DNA from: an uncultured Clostridia bacterium
GTDB lineage: Bacteria; Bacillota; Clostridia; Christensenellales; UBA1242
Length of the DNA: 64,000 bases
NCBI GenBank assembly: GCA_934747885.1
Contig: CAKVHE010000001.1
Span: 1 to 64,000, forward strand
Direction of reading: 5' to 3'
Every line of letters starts with the position of its first letter. Within the stretch, counting starts at the first letter, position 1. This document shows positions 44,768 through 53,243 of this stretch, one piece after another. Both the position numbers and the translations under genes were made by a program. Under the pieces are notes generated by a model. It was not told where the DNA came from, ran no database searches, and saw nothing but the letters and a program-made list of their open reading frames with translations.

Positions 44768-46716
44768 GCGTTTTTAAAATTTTCAATTAAATTTAGCGAG
44801 CGCGTTTCGTTTAAGTAATCTAGCGATTTTATAAAGTCTTCTATTTTAACGCCCGAGATTTTTTTGCCGCCGCGCATACGCACCGATATAGTGTTGCTAG
44901 AAATTTCTGTTGCACCAATAATTAGCGTATACGGAATGCGTTCTTGCTGATATTTTTTTATTTTTGCGTTCATACTAGCGTCGCCGGTGCTAACCTCTGC
45001 GCGAAGTTTGAACTTTTTGAGCAAGGTTTCTAGTTTTTTTGCAACCGACAAGCATTCGTCTTTTAGCGGAACAATGCCCACTTGCAGCGGCGCAATCCAA
45101 AATGGGAAATTACCATCAAAGTGTTCTATCATGAGGCCAATAAAGCGTTCTAGCGAGCCGTAAATTACTCGGTGAATAACCACCGGTGTTTTTTTGGCGC
45201 CCGTGCTATCGGTGTAAGTTAAGCCAAAGCGTTTTGGCTGTTGCAAGTCTAGTTGAAAAGTTCCGGTTTGCCACTCGCGACCCAAAGCGTCTTGCATAAT
45301 TAAATCTACTTTTGGGCCATAAAAAGCGCCGTTGCCTTCGCTTACCTTATACCCGCCCTTGCCAAAGCGTTTGTCCAAAATGTTAGTAAGTTTGCTTTCG
45401 GCAAATTGCCATTCGGCATCGGTGCCAAGATAGTGTTTTGGACGCGTTGAAAGCACTGCGGTGTATTTCATTCCAAAGGCATTATAAAACAAATCTGCAA
45501 GTTTAAACAAATGCTCAAACTCTGCATCTATTTGACTTTCGGCAACAAAGTTGTGTGCGTCGTCTTGCCTAAACATACGAGTACGAAGCAAACCATGCAG
45601 CGAACCGGCAGGCTCGTAGCGGTGCAGTACATCCACGCTAGAAATACGCAAAGGAAGGTCGCGGTAACTGCGAGGTTTGGATCTAAAACATACCATTGCG
45701 TTTGGGCAGTTCATTGGTTTTATGGCAAGAGTTGGGTTGCCATCTTCGCTCTTTTCGTTGTTGAGCAAAAACATATTATCGAGGTAATGTTCTAGGTGCC
45801 CGCTAGATTGCCATAGTGACAAATCGTTAATGATTGGCGACGAAATCTCTTTGTAGCCGTATTCGTCGTGAACTTCGCGCCAAAAATCTAAAAGGTTGTT
45901 AAAAAGTTTCCAGCCGCGAGGTAGCCAATATGGCATACTCTGCGCTGAGTGATCAAACATAAATAGTTCAAGTTTTTTACCCAGCACGCGATGGTCACGC
46001 TTGCTGGCTTCTTTTTGGGTATGAAAATAATTTTCAAGGTCGGCCTGTTTGAAAAACGCCGTGCCAAAAATGCGCGTTAGCATTTTGTTTTGGCTATCGC
46101 CGCGCCAATATGCGCCCGCAATTTGAGTTAAGGCAAAGGCCTTTACTCCGCCCGTACTTTTTAGGTGGGCACCTTTGCAGATGTCGCTAAACTCACCTTC
46201 GCACATTGCATAAATTGGTTGGTTTTTGTCAATTCCTGCCAAAATTTCTATTTTGTATGGCTCTTGGTTTTTGTCCGCATAGCGCGTTGCGTCCAGCCTT
46301 GAAATCTTTTTTCGCTCAATTAAAAAATTGGCTTTTATTATCCTTTTCATTTCGGCTTCAAGTTTGCCTAGGTCACTTTTGTTTATGCGCGACTTAAAGT
46401 CAAAATCATAATAAAAACCGTCATCAGTGACGCCACCAGACGCAATTTTTGCGTTTGGGAAAATGGTTTTTACGGCGTGCGCCAAAATATGTGATGCGGT
46501 GTGACGCAAAACTTTTAAGGCGTCGGCGTCTTTGGCGGTTAATATTTCGAGTTTGCAATTCTTGGATATCACGCTAGATAAGTCTACAACCTCGCCGTCC
46601 ACCTTGCCACATATTGCCGTTTTTGCAAGATTCGCGCTAATACTTTCTGCAATTTTTAAGACGGTTGTTCCGCGTTCAACCTCTGCTTCTGCATTGCCCT
46701 TTATTGAAATTTTCAT
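44764..46716 (-). CDS. thrS: Threonyl-tRNA synthetase
   Basis: Class II synthetase of 650 residues. TGS domain (1-60), editing domain (about 65-220, with HTASHILAHAV and CKGAHLKSTGGV), catalytic core with motif 2 region FRSKPRSYRDLPLRISSV, LRTRMFRQDDAHNF and motif 3 GSLERFIGLMIEHFDGNFPFW, then the anticodon-binding domain. The usual editing motif H-x-x-x-H is present. Upstream lies a weak promoter (TTGACA at 46815-46820) and a hairpin pairing AAAATTTGC with GCAAATTTT (46739-46768); no T-box was found. Confidence 0.97.
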   Translation of the reverse strand: MKISIKGNAEAEVERGTTVLKIAESISANLAKTAICGKVDGEVVDLSSVISKNCKLEILTAKDADALKVLRHTASHILAHAVKTIFPNAKIASGGVTDDGFYYDFDFKSRINKSDLGKLEAEMKRIIKANFLIERKKISRLDATRYADKNQEPYKIEILAGIDKNQPIYAMCEGEFSDICKGAHLKSTGGVKAFALTQIAGAYWRGDSQNKMLTRIFGTAFFKQADLENYFHTQKEASKRDHRVLGKKLELFMFDHSAQSMPYWLPRGWKLFNNLLDFWREVHDEYGYKEISSPIINDLSLWQSSGHLEHYLDNMFLLNNEKSEDGNPTLAIKPMNCPNAMVCFRSKPRSYRDLPLRISSVDVLHRYEPAGSLHGLLRTRMFRQDDAHNFVAESQIDAEFEHLFKLADLFYNAFGMKYTAVLSTRPKHYLGTDAEWQFAESKLTNILDKRFGKGGYKVSEGNGAFYGPKVDLIMQDALGREWQTGTFQLDLQQPKRFGLTYTDSTGAKKTPVVIHRVIYGSLERFIGLMIEHFDGNFPFWIAPLQVGIVPLKDECLSVAKKLETLLKKFKLRAEVSTGDASMNAKIKKYQQERIPYTLIIGATEISSNTISVRMRGGKKISGVKIEDFIKSLDYLNETRSLNLIENFKNA

Positions 46717-46816
46717 TGGTGCCTTCTTTTATTTTTTCAAAATTTGCTAGCCCCAACCGGCAAATTTTATCTAACTTTTTTTGCCTATTAAGTTTAAACG
46801 ACACCCTATATAATTG

Positions 46817-47566
46817 TCAAGTGCAAAACACAACTTTTTCGGTAAAAATGGCTTCCACGCCGTCCACCACTTCGGGACTTTTTTCACGCGAGAGTTTTAG
46901 CACCACGCTACTTGGCGCAAGTGAAATTAAATCAGCCACCACCCTTTCTTTGGAACCTTTGTCGGTGCGATTTATGGGGGCAGATAATAGTTTCCCGCTT
47001 GGGTCACAAATTAAATACTCGCTCGCCGTTTCGGTCACCACCGCTTGCTCGGTGCCCGCCTTTGTTATACTAACCAGTTCACGCGTGAGTTCTATAAAGG
47101 CACTCGAACTCAAAAAGCCCGCCATATTTTGCGTAAGCAAATCTACCAGTTGGTGCCATTTTTCTTTTAAGGCAATTAGCCTAAAATTGTAGTAACTTTG
47201 AATATCCACCACGCTAGTAATTTCTAGTCCGGCCTTTATGCTTAAAATATCGTCCGTTTTTTCAAATATAGTAAGCGCCCTAATCAAACTTATTAGGGTA
47301 AACTCATCTAGCGGTTTTAGGCGCAAATTCTGCCTTAAATATTGTTCTTTGTAGCACACGGCCATTACCTCGGCTATGGTGTCCGTTAAGTCGGCTTTTA
47401 GTTTGTCTGTTTTGCGGTCGGGCGCCAAAAGTTCCACCCAAATTGCTTCGGCAGAATTTTTGATGACTACACTATGATAATTTCGTTTTTTTGCTTCAAA
47501 TTTTTTCCAAAAGTATACAAATAAATCGTTATTTGACTTTGGGAATTTTAGTTTGGTTATAAACAT
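46817..47566 (-). CDS. ytxC: YtxC-like protein
   Basis: 249 residues, no membrane segment. The middle reads SYYNFRLIALKEKWHQLVDLL then FLSSSAFIELTRELVS, which matches the YtxC pattern (N-F-R-L-K, then a helix). In Bacillus and many Clostridia ytxC is directly upstream of thrS, as here. Bacillus YtxC is annotated as sporulation-related; its mechanism is unknown. The ribosome binding site AAGGGAG is inside a hairpin that ends in six T immediately before the ATG. The assignment rests on one motif plus synteny. Confidence 0.65.
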   Translation of the reverse strand: MFITKLKFPKSNNDLFVYFWKKFEAKKRNYHSVVIKNSAEAIWVELLAPDRKTDKLKADLTDTIAEVMAVCYKEQYLRQNLRLKPLDEFTLISLIRALTIFEKTDDILSIKAGLEITSVVDIQSYYNFRLIALKEKWHQLVDLLTQNMAGFLSSSAFIELTRELVSITKAGTEQAVVTETASEYLICDPSGKLLSAPINRTDKGSKERVVADLISLAPSSVVLKLSREKSPEVVDGVEAIFTEKVVFCT

Positions 47567-47596
47567 AAAAAATACACTCCCTTAAAGGTAGTGTAT
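47567..47596 (-). terminator. Terminator-like hairpin containing the ytxC ribosome binding site
   Basis: ATACACT (47572-47578) and CC pair with GG and AGTGTAT (47590-47596), with one bulge. On the minus strand the 3' arm contains AAGGGAG and is followed by six T and then the ATG of the next gene. It may end the upstream transcript, and the stem could block initiation on read-through RNA. Confidence 0.7.
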
Positions 47597-47634
47597 GAAA
47601 AGTTTTTAAAATAATACTTTTTTTATAGCAATCA

Positions 47635-48231
47635 TCAAATGCGAAATTTGTACAAATCATTAAAACTATTGGCGGGCGTGGTCGAATCTTCTTTGCCCGC
47701 AAGTTCGACTTTTAATCTCGACAAAATTTCCACCAGTTCGGCGCGCTCAATTAGTTCTACTTGATTTTCTTTGGCTAAGGTTTCCGCCTCGGGTGTAAAG
47801 CGGCTATTGGTTATACAAATTGCCTCAGTGGCGCCATAGTGGTTTTTTGCCGAAATAACTTCTTGCACCGCACCGAGCCCCACCGATTTTTTGTAGCGTT
47901 TGGCTTGCACAATATAAATTTTGCCGTCCTTTTTTAGCACCAAATCGGCGCCATAGTCTTTGGACTTTTGCGTTTCTTTGGCGTCAAAGCCTAGATAAAA
48001 AAACATTCGACGCAAAAACACTTCAAACTCGTAGCCTTCCATTATGTCCACCCGCTCGATGTCGGCATCTGCCAAAAACATCTGCTTGTCGTAGTTTGTA
48101 CTATTAAATTTGCGCTTTTTGTGAAGTTTGATTATCCCTTTAACCAGCCCCACAATACAGAGCACCGGCAATAAAACAATAAACAAAATAATAAAAAATA
48201 TGCGTTTTATTATTAAAGGTTTTTTCTTCAT
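47635..48231 (-). CDS. Membrane-anchored Mrr-like endonuclease domain protein
   Basis: 198 residues: basic N-terminus, one membrane helix (about 10-32), a basic linker, then a restriction-endonuclease-like fold (about 60-175). Nuclease motifs: FEVFLRRMFFYLGFDAKETQ, then DYGADLVLKKDGKIYIVQAKRY, i.e. Asp-x(n)-Gln-x-Lys of the Mrr catalytic family (PF04471). No methylase is nearby, so it is not an ordinary restriction-modification unit. It could degrade foreign or damaged DNA at the membrane, but this is inference. TGA stop. Ten nt after the PAP2 gene. Confidence 0.8.
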   Translation of the reverse strand: MKKKPLIIKRIFFIILFIVLLPVLCIVGLVKGIIKLHKKRKFNSTNYDKQMFLADADIERVDIMEGYEFEVFLRRMFFYLGFDAKETQKSKDYGADLVLKKDGKIYIVQAKRYKKSVGLGAVQEVISAKNHYGATEAICITNSRFTPEAETLAKENQVELIERAELVEILSRLKVELAGKEDSTTPANSFNDLYKFRI

Positions 48232-48240
48232 TTATCTTCC

Positions 48241-48984
48241 TTATTTGTCTGTGTTTGGCTCCGTGGTTTCGCCTGTGGCCCCCGATGACAAATTATCTTT
48301 GTCGTCCGTTTTTGGCTTTATGGCTTTTTGCTCGTCGGCAACTTCGGCATTAGCGGTTTCGGTCAGTTCGCTCGCCGTTTCGGTATGAACCTTGCCAACT
48401 TGCGTGGTGGTTATGTTGCCAGCTTTTGCCTTTTTGTAAAAAATGGTATTCCAAATTTTGGTGTAAATTGGCCAAAGGAAAATGAAAATTAGTGAAACAA
48501 TTACCGCCAATGCGTAGCCTGCCAAAATGTCGGTTAGGTAATGTTGCCCCAAATACATACGGTTGAACATATTAACTAGTGCGTAAAGCACCAAGCCACT
48601 AAAACAAAGCACTTTGTGCTTGTTTTTTATTTTTGCATTTTTGACAATTATGCCCAAAAAGATTATGGTTACCATACATTGCACGCTATGTCCGCTTGGA
48701 AAAGACGAACCCAGCGCCTGAAAAATGTTTTTTACTTCCGCGCTAGCAAGATATGGGCGTGGACGGTTGATTATTGCTTTTAAGATGCTTTTAACAATGC
48801 TTGCCACGCCGGCAGTACCAAAATAGTAAACGGCAAAATCTTTTTTGTAAAAGAAAAAGAGCAGCACGCTTACCAAGAGTAAGCCTGTCCAGTCCGAAAA
48901 AAATGAAATTATGGTGTTTATTAAATCCATCGCCGGCGAAGAAAGAGTTTGCAACGCCTTTATTATTTCTATTTCAAAGTCCAT
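48241..48984 (-). CDS. PAP2-family membrane phosphatase
   Basis: 247 residues with about six membrane segments. The three PAP2 motifs are visible: KAIINRPRPYL, SSFPSGHSVQC and RMYLGQHYLTDILAG, with catalytic His in the second and third. Substrates of this family include phosphatidic acid, phosphatidylglycerophosphate and undecaprenyl pyrophosphate; which one applies here is unknown. The C-terminal 60 residues are an acidic Thr/Glu-rich tail (TTQVGKVHTETASELTETAN), unusual for the family. Confidence 0.9.
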   Translation of the reverse strand: MDFEIEIIKALQTLSSPAMDLINTIISFFSDWTGLLLVSVLLFFFYKKDFAVYYFGTAGVASIVKSILKAIINRPRPYLASAEVKNIFQALGSSFPSGHSVQCMVTIIFLGIIVKNAKIKNKHKVLCFSGLVLYALVNMFNRMYLGQHYLTDILAGYALAVIVSLIFIFLWPIYTKIWNTIFYKKAKAGNITTTQVGKVHTETASELTETANAEVADEQKAIKPKTDDKDNLSSGATGETTEPNTDK

Positions 48985-48993
48985 AGTTTTCTC

Positions 48994-49635
48994 CTAGGTA
49001 TTTTTGTAAGTGGCGTCTATGCCATCTGCCGGAAAACTTTCCGCTTGAATATCGGCGCCAAATATTTCAGTGTAGGTTGTTTGGTTTTTGTCCAGCGTAA
49101 GTTTGCCCTTTTTGCCGACAAAATTAAACCTAAATATATCAAAGGTGGCACTCTCGTTTTTGGAAATTACTTGACCGATGTACCCTGCCTCTTGTTTGGT
49201 TATTTCAAAGATAGTAGTTGTTGTGCGGCTGGTGCATTTTACAGAAAGGCTGTTGCCCACCAGTTGTAAACACGTTTCGTTTTGCTCGGTGGTGGACTTT
49301 ATGTCTATTTTGGTTTTGGTCTTGATTATTTCAACATTGGTGTCGCCCGCTTTGCCCGCGTCATCAAGGCTGTTATAACCATCTAGCACTAGTATTATGC
49401 TAGATGACAAACTTTTTAGCGTCTGCGAATAAGCGTTTAGTTCCTCGGTGTTTATTGCCGCAGATAGCGTGTTTAAAAACATAATAAAATCGCTATCAAA
49501 TGCGCCAAAATTGGTCTTTACCGCACTTATTTGCAAGGTATCGTTTTCGGTAGCGTTATCTTCGGCGCAACCTATTAACGTTAACGCCGTCAGCCCCACC
49601 AGCAAAAAGCATAAAAATTGTTTGAGTTTTTTCAT
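48994..49635 (-). CDS. Small predicted lipoprotein
   Basis: 213 residues. Signal peptide MKKLKQFLCFLLVGLTALTL with lipobox LIGC (Cys about 23). The mature part is polar, with TTIFEITKQEAGYIGQVISK and FDIFRFNFVGKKGKLTLDKN suggesting beta structure. No family recognised. It lies between a PAP2 gene and a PH-domain-like membrane gene, so a cell-envelope role is plausible but unproven. Confidence 0.72.
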   Translation of the reverse strand: MKKLKQFLCFLLVGLTALTLIGCAEDNATENDTLQISAVKTNFGAFDSDFIMFLNTLSAAINTEELNAYSQTLKSLSSSIILVLDGYNSLDDAGKAGDTNVEIIKTKTKIDIKSTTEQNETCLQLVGNSLSVKCTSRTTTTIFEITKQEAGYIGQVISKNESATFDIFRFNFVGKKGKLTLDKNQTTYTEIFGADIQAESFPADGIDATYKNT

Positions 49636-49636
49636 A

Positions 49637-50050
49637 TTATCCCTTTAAACGGTTGTCTAGTTCTTTTAAGAATTGTTCCGTTTTTTGTGGAGCAATATAC
49701 ATTTTGTATGGTTTTTCTGGGTTTAATGATTGGTAACTTACTTCAAGTTTTTTTATGGTGCCTACATAGGCGGTAAGTTTGATGTTTTTTACGCGTTTTA
49801 CCTCTAAAATGCGGTTGTAACCAATTTCAAAAGACGCAAACCCGCAAAACACTTTTATTCCATAGTCGGTTAGCTCTACATAAGAATTAAAGGTAAATAC
49901 CGTTGTTAAAACGATGCAAACCAGTGCTAGCGCTATATACGCCCAAAAGTACCAATCTTGCTTTAAAAAGAACACTGGCGCCACTAGTGCGGATAATGCT
50001 ACTAGATAGCAAAGAATTGAAAAAACGTCTTGTCTTGTGCGAAATTTCAT
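49637..50050 (-). CDS. Membrane protein with bacterial PH-like domain
   Basis: 137 residues: two adjacent membrane helices (about 10-55), then FTFNSYVELTDYGIKVFCGFASFEIGYNRILEVKRVKN, the layout of small bacterial PH (bPH_4, YyaB-like) proteins, ending PQKTEQFLKELDNRL. Function unknown. The ATG at 50050 follows AAGGAGAATAAA; the longer frame overlaps queH and is rejected. One nt after queH. Confidence 0.72.
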   Translation of the reverse strand: MKFRTRQDVFSILCYLVALSALVAPVFFLKQDWYFWAYIALALVCIVLTTVFTFNSYVELTDYGIKVFCGFASFEIGYNRILEVKRVKNIKLTAYVGTIKKLEVSYQSLNPEKPYKMYIAPQKTEQFLKELDNRLKG

Positions 50051-50051
50051 T

Positions 50052-50597
50052 TTATTCTCCTTGTGTGAGCCTGCACCCACAATAATTTTGGCGATAAATT
50101 TTGTAAAGCTTGCAAAGTTCTATAGACCTTAGGTAGCCGTTTTGTTTTTTAAAGTTGGCGGGCAAAAATTCTATGCCATAATCACTCGCTAGGCCTTGCC
50201 CCACTAGGTTTATTAGTTCCGCATTTTTGTGCGGGCTGACCGAAAGCGTGGTGCAAAACAAATCGTAGCCGTTTTTGGCGCCATATTGCGCCGTGCGCGC
50301 TAGGCGATACTTTATGCATTTGGCGCAACGACTTCCGCCCTCTTTTTCGGTTTCTAGCCCCTTTACCACCTCTAAAAACTCTGCGTTATTGTACTCGTCT
50401 TCTATTAACTTTACTTGCGGATAAACAAGTTGTAGTAATTTTACTAGTTCCGCTTTGCGCTTTTCGTACTCTTCTGCCGGCATTATGTTTGAGTTGGAAA
50501 AAAATGCGGTTATCTCGTATTTTTCTTCACTAAGCAAGCGTTCAAGCACGCTAGTGGCGCAAGGCGCACAACATACATGTAATAATAGTTTTTGCAT
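50052..50597 (-). CDS. queH: Epoxyqueuosine reductase QueH
   Basis: Reduces epoxyqueuosine to queuosine in tRNA, the final step, in place of QueG. 181 residues with LLLHVCCAPC, YEKRKAELVKLL, GSRCAKCIKYRLART, FCTTLSVSPHKN and QNYCGCRLT, i.e. the cysteine motifs of the DUF208/QueH family that hold an iron-sulfur cluster and second metal. Start shares one base with the previous stop (TAATG). Completes tgt-queA seen at 13837-16015. Confidence 0.93.
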   Translation of the reverse strand: MQKLLLHVCCAPCATSVLERLLSEEKYEITAFFSNSNIMPAEEYEKRKAELVKLLQLVYPQVKLIEDEYNNAEFLEVVKGLETEKEGGSRCAKCIKYRLARTAQYGAKNGYDLFCTTLSVSPHKNAELINLVGQGLASDYGIEFLPANFKKQNGYLRSIELCKLYKIYRQNYCGCRLTQGE

Positions 50598-50821
50598 TAT
50601 GGTTGATTTTGTTCTTCTCCAGATTTTTGTTTGAAAAGTTTTTCGACGGCTAGGTAAAATTTATCTAATGCCCCCGTTGTCTTTTTTATGCCTGCCATAA
50701 GTTTTTTTAGTTCGTCCGCTGGCAAGGTGGCAACTTTTTTGATGTCCACTTCGGTAAGCGAACCGCCGCCAATTATTGAATTTATCATACTGCTGTATGG
50801 GCTTAACATATGTTCGTTCAT
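50597..50821 (-). CDS. Small unknown protein between argS and queH
   Basis: 74 residues, not recognised. Gly-rich N-terminal part (SSMINSIIGGGSLTEVDIKKV) followed by helices (ADELKKLMAGIKKTTGALDK). One nt after argS and sharing a base with queH, so it is translated in the same operon, which supports it being real. No membrane segment. Confidence 0.65.
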   Translation of the reverse strand: MNEHMLSPYSSMINSIIGGGSLTEVDIKKVATLPADELKKLMAGIKKTTGALDKFYLAVEKLFKQKSGEEQNQP

Positions 50822-50822
50822 A

Positions 50823-52601
50823 TTACATCCTCTCCGGCAAATCTATTGCCAAAATATTTAGTGCTTCCGCGATGTTATCTAGCACCAGTTTGCAAGTGGT
50901 TAGGTAACTATCACGCTTTTGCTTGTCTGTTTCGGTTAAAATTCGGTTATTGTTGTAAAAAGTTGAAAAACTTGACGCAACGCCATATACTCCTGCGCAA
51001 ACCAAACTTGGACTAAGCGCATTAAAGGCGTCCTTGTATGCCTGCTTTAAGGCAAGAATGGCAAGCAAAATGTCTTTTTGTTCTTGGCAAACTATATCAA
51101 AGTTTGGCGTAAAGTCGCCCGCTTTGTTTAGCAAAGATTTTATGCGCACGCCGGTGTATTGCAAATATGGCCCCGTTTTGCCTTCAAACGACATAAATTT
51201 GTCTAGGTCAAAAATGTAATCGCGCGATACATCGTTAATTAGGTCACCAAACTTCATTGCACCAACCCCAATTTGCAAGGCAAGTTCGCTAGAATTTTGG
51301 TTGCCGTTGGCCACAAGTTTTTCTTGCGCCTTGCTAGAAATTAGGTCAATTATGTCTTCTAGTTTTATGGTGGTACCTGCACGCGTTTTAAAGGCTTTTC
51401 CGTCTTTGCCGTTCATAGTGCCGTAGCCCACGTGAGTAAGTTTTAATTTTTCCGGCGCTATCCCTGCCATTTTGCAAGCCCTAAACACTTGCTCAAAGTG
51501 AGTGTTTTGGCGTTTGTCGGTTACATAAATTATTTCCGCCAAATTTTTGTTTTCTTCCACTCTTTGCAAAATTGTAGCAATATCTGTGGTGGCATATAAT
51601 GAACCGCCGTTATGCTTTTTTAAAACTAGTGGCGGCATTGGGTTTTTGTAAAGTTGTTTTTCGTTTGGGTCGCTTGGGTCTTTTTTTGGTATAGGAATAT
51701 GTTCCCCCTCGCGCGCAACTTCAACAATTACCGCACCGTCGCTTTCTTTGGTTAAACCTTTTTTCTCAAAAATCTCTACAGCACGATTTATATCTTCTTC
51801 GGCATCACTCTCACCTTTCCACAAATCAAAGTGACAATTTAGGTTTTGGTAATTGCGCGCAATTGCCTTTACCGAAACTTCACGAATTCTTTTAAAAACC
51901 TTGTAAAATGGTTCCTGCTTGTGTTGAAGTTTTAGGGTGTAGTCTTCTGCTTTTGCTTTAAATTCCGCGTCAATTTTGCTACGCTTTGAGGCTTCTGGGT
52001 AGCACTCGTTTAGTAGCGCCAAGGTTATGTTTGGGAGTTTTGCATTGGCGCTTGAAAAATTTACCAGCCCCTTTTCTTCTAGCATTGCCATAACCAAACC
52101 CATTTGCAAACCCCAATCACCAAGGTGTGCATCGGCTATGGTCGTGTAGCCAAATTTGGTGTACAAATTTTTTATTGCCTCGCCAATTATTGGTGAACGC
52201 AAATGCCCCATGTGTAGTTCTTTGGCAATGTTGGCGCCGCCGTAATCTAGCACCACCGTTTTGCCATTTTTTGGTTCGGTGGCCCGCGCCTTATATAGCG
52301 CTTCAAAAATTTTAGATAGCCCACTTTGGGTAAGTTTTAGGTTAACAAATGCCCCCGCAACCGAAACTTCGGCAATACCATTAAGATTTTTTTGCAAAGC
52401 CGGCAAAACCTCTTCGGCAAGCGCTAAGGGATTTTTGCCCGCTTTTTTGGCTAACATGAACACACTGTTGCATTGGTAATCTGCCATTTCGGGACGGTTT
52501 GAAACCGCAACCGACACACTCTCCGTATCGTAGGCTAAACTTTTAAAGGCGTCCGCAACCTTGCCGGTTAAATATTGTTTTATTTCGATTAAATTGTTCA
52601 T
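50823..52601 (-). CDS. argS: Arginyl-tRNA synthetase
   Basis: Class I synthetase, 592 residues. N-terminal tRNA D-loop-binding domain (1-105, with EMADYQCNSVFMLAKKAGKN), catalytic core with YGGANIAKELHMGHLRSPIIGEA (HMGH in place of HIGH), DAHLGDWGLQMG, YATTDIATILQRV, GKAFKTRAGTTIKLEDII (KMSKS region, degenerate as usual in ArgRS) and a C-terminal helical anticodon domain ending ALNILAIDLPERM. Confidence 0.98.
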   Translation of the reverse strand: MNNLIEIKQYLTGKVADAFKSLAYDTESVSVAVSNRPEMADYQCNSVFMLAKKAGKNPLALAEEVLPALQKNLNGIAEVSVAGAFVNLKLTQSGLSKIFEALYKARATEPKNGKTVVLDYGGANIAKELHMGHLRSPIIGEAIKNLYTKFGYTTIADAHLGDWGLQMGLVMAMLEEKGLVNFSSANAKLPNITLALLNECYPEASKRSKIDAEFKAKAEDYTLKLQHKQEPFYKVFKRIREVSVKAIARNYQNLNCHFDLWKGESDAEEDINRAVEIFEKKGLTKESDGAVIVEVAREGEHIPIPKKDPSDPNEKQLYKNPMPPLVLKKHNGGSLYATTDIATILQRVEENKNLAEIIYVTDKRQNTHFEQVFRACKMAGIAPEKLKLTHVGYGTMNGKDGKAFKTRAGTTIKLEDIIDLISSKAQEKLVANGNQNSSELALQIGVGAMKFGDLINDVSRDYIFDLDKFMSFEGKTGPYLQYTGVRIKSLLNKAGDFTPNFDIVCQEQKDILLAILALKQAYKDAFNALSPSLVCAGVYGVASSFSTFYNNNRILTETDKQKRDSYLTTCKLVLDNIAEALNILAIDLPERM

Positions 52602-52602
52602 A

Positions 52603-53103
52603 TTATCTTTCTTGATGTCCTTCGTCTTGGTATATGTAATAGTTTAGCATAATTTTTTGCGTGCGTTTGGTTTCTGCACTTGGTTTTTCCGCCAGCGTAA
52701 AGCCAATGGCAAGCAAGTTTTTTACCATAAAAATTGGCGCGTTGTACCTTATGGCGCCAAAGCGCTGCGCCTGATTTTCGGTAAGCCTACTTGCTAGTTC
52801 GTTCATTAAACTTTTTAAAGCGGCACTAGCATATTTGCCTTCTTCCGCCACTAGATAGTTTATTTCCGCCGCTAGCAAATTTGCCGATAGTGTAGCCACC
52901 ATTTTGCCCGAAATAAGCATATTTAGCACTAGCACCTGCCCGTTTGCAAAGGCGCGTGCGTGCATTCTTTCTGCCGGCAAAAAGTTGGCGATATTGCTAT
53001 CAATTTTTGCGGCTTTTAGCCTTGCCGCCAATTGACCAGTTGCAAAATCTTGCGACATAACAAAACTATTTAGCGTTTTTGCTTGTTCTACTATTATATG
53101 CAT
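52603..53103 (-). CDS. Unknown protein, possible diverged GNAT fold
   Basis: 166 residues, not assigned. EINYLVAEEGKYASAALKSLMNELA followed later by AIRYNAPIFMVKNLLAIGFTLAEKP recalls the last half of GNAT acetyltransferases, but the acetyl-CoA loop (R/Q-x-x-G-x-G/A) is absent. One nt before argS. The promoter -10 (53111-53116) is only 7 nt from the ATG, and no ribosome binding site is visible, so the mRNA may be leaderless. Confidence 0.62.
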   Translation of the reverse strand: MHIIVEQAKTLNSFVMSQDFATGQLAARLKAAKIDSNIANFLPAERMHARAFANGQVLVLNMLISGKMVATLSANLLAAEINYLVAEEGKYASAALKSLMNELASRLTENQAQRFGAIRYNAPIFMVKNLLAIGFTLAEKPSAETKRTQKIMLNYYIYQDEGHQER

Positions 53104-53110
53104 TAACTTT

Positions 53111-53139
53111 ATTTTAGCATATTTTTTGTTGCTTTACAA
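53111..53139 (-). promoter_or_regulatory. Promoter for the 53103-argS-queH run
   Basis: TTGTAA (53134-53139), a 17-nt spacer with TATGC extension, and TAAAAT (53111-53116) on the minus strand. The ATG begins 7 nt past the -10. Confidence 0.65.
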
Positions 53140-53200
53140 CAATTTTGCCAAACAATATTGTTACTGCTAGCACCAAAAGTGCCCAAAAAAAATAAAAAAA

Positions 53201-53226
53201 CAAAAAACGCTAACTTTGTTAGCGCT
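53201..53226 (-). terminator. Terminator after the 53244 gene
   Basis: CGCTAAC (53208-53214) pairs with GTTAGCG (53218-53224), loop TTT; the minus strand continues into six T. Confidence 0.85.
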
Positions 53227-53243
53227 CTTTGCAAAAATACTAT

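Noticed and set aside
46717..46820. T-box leader before thrS
   Set aside because: The gap is only 100 nt and the conserved T-box sequence (AGGGTGGNACCGCG) is absent; only a small hairpin exists.
22297..47637. Reassigned TGA codon (Mycoplasma-like code)
   Set aside because: TGA ends rbgA (overlapping ATGA with rnhB) and the Mrr-like gene at the expected lengths, so it is a stop.
50803..50818. LexA-like CGAACATATGTTA at the start of the 74-residue gene
   Set aside because: It lies within the first codons of a gene inside the argS-queH operon, with no promoter there; probably chance.
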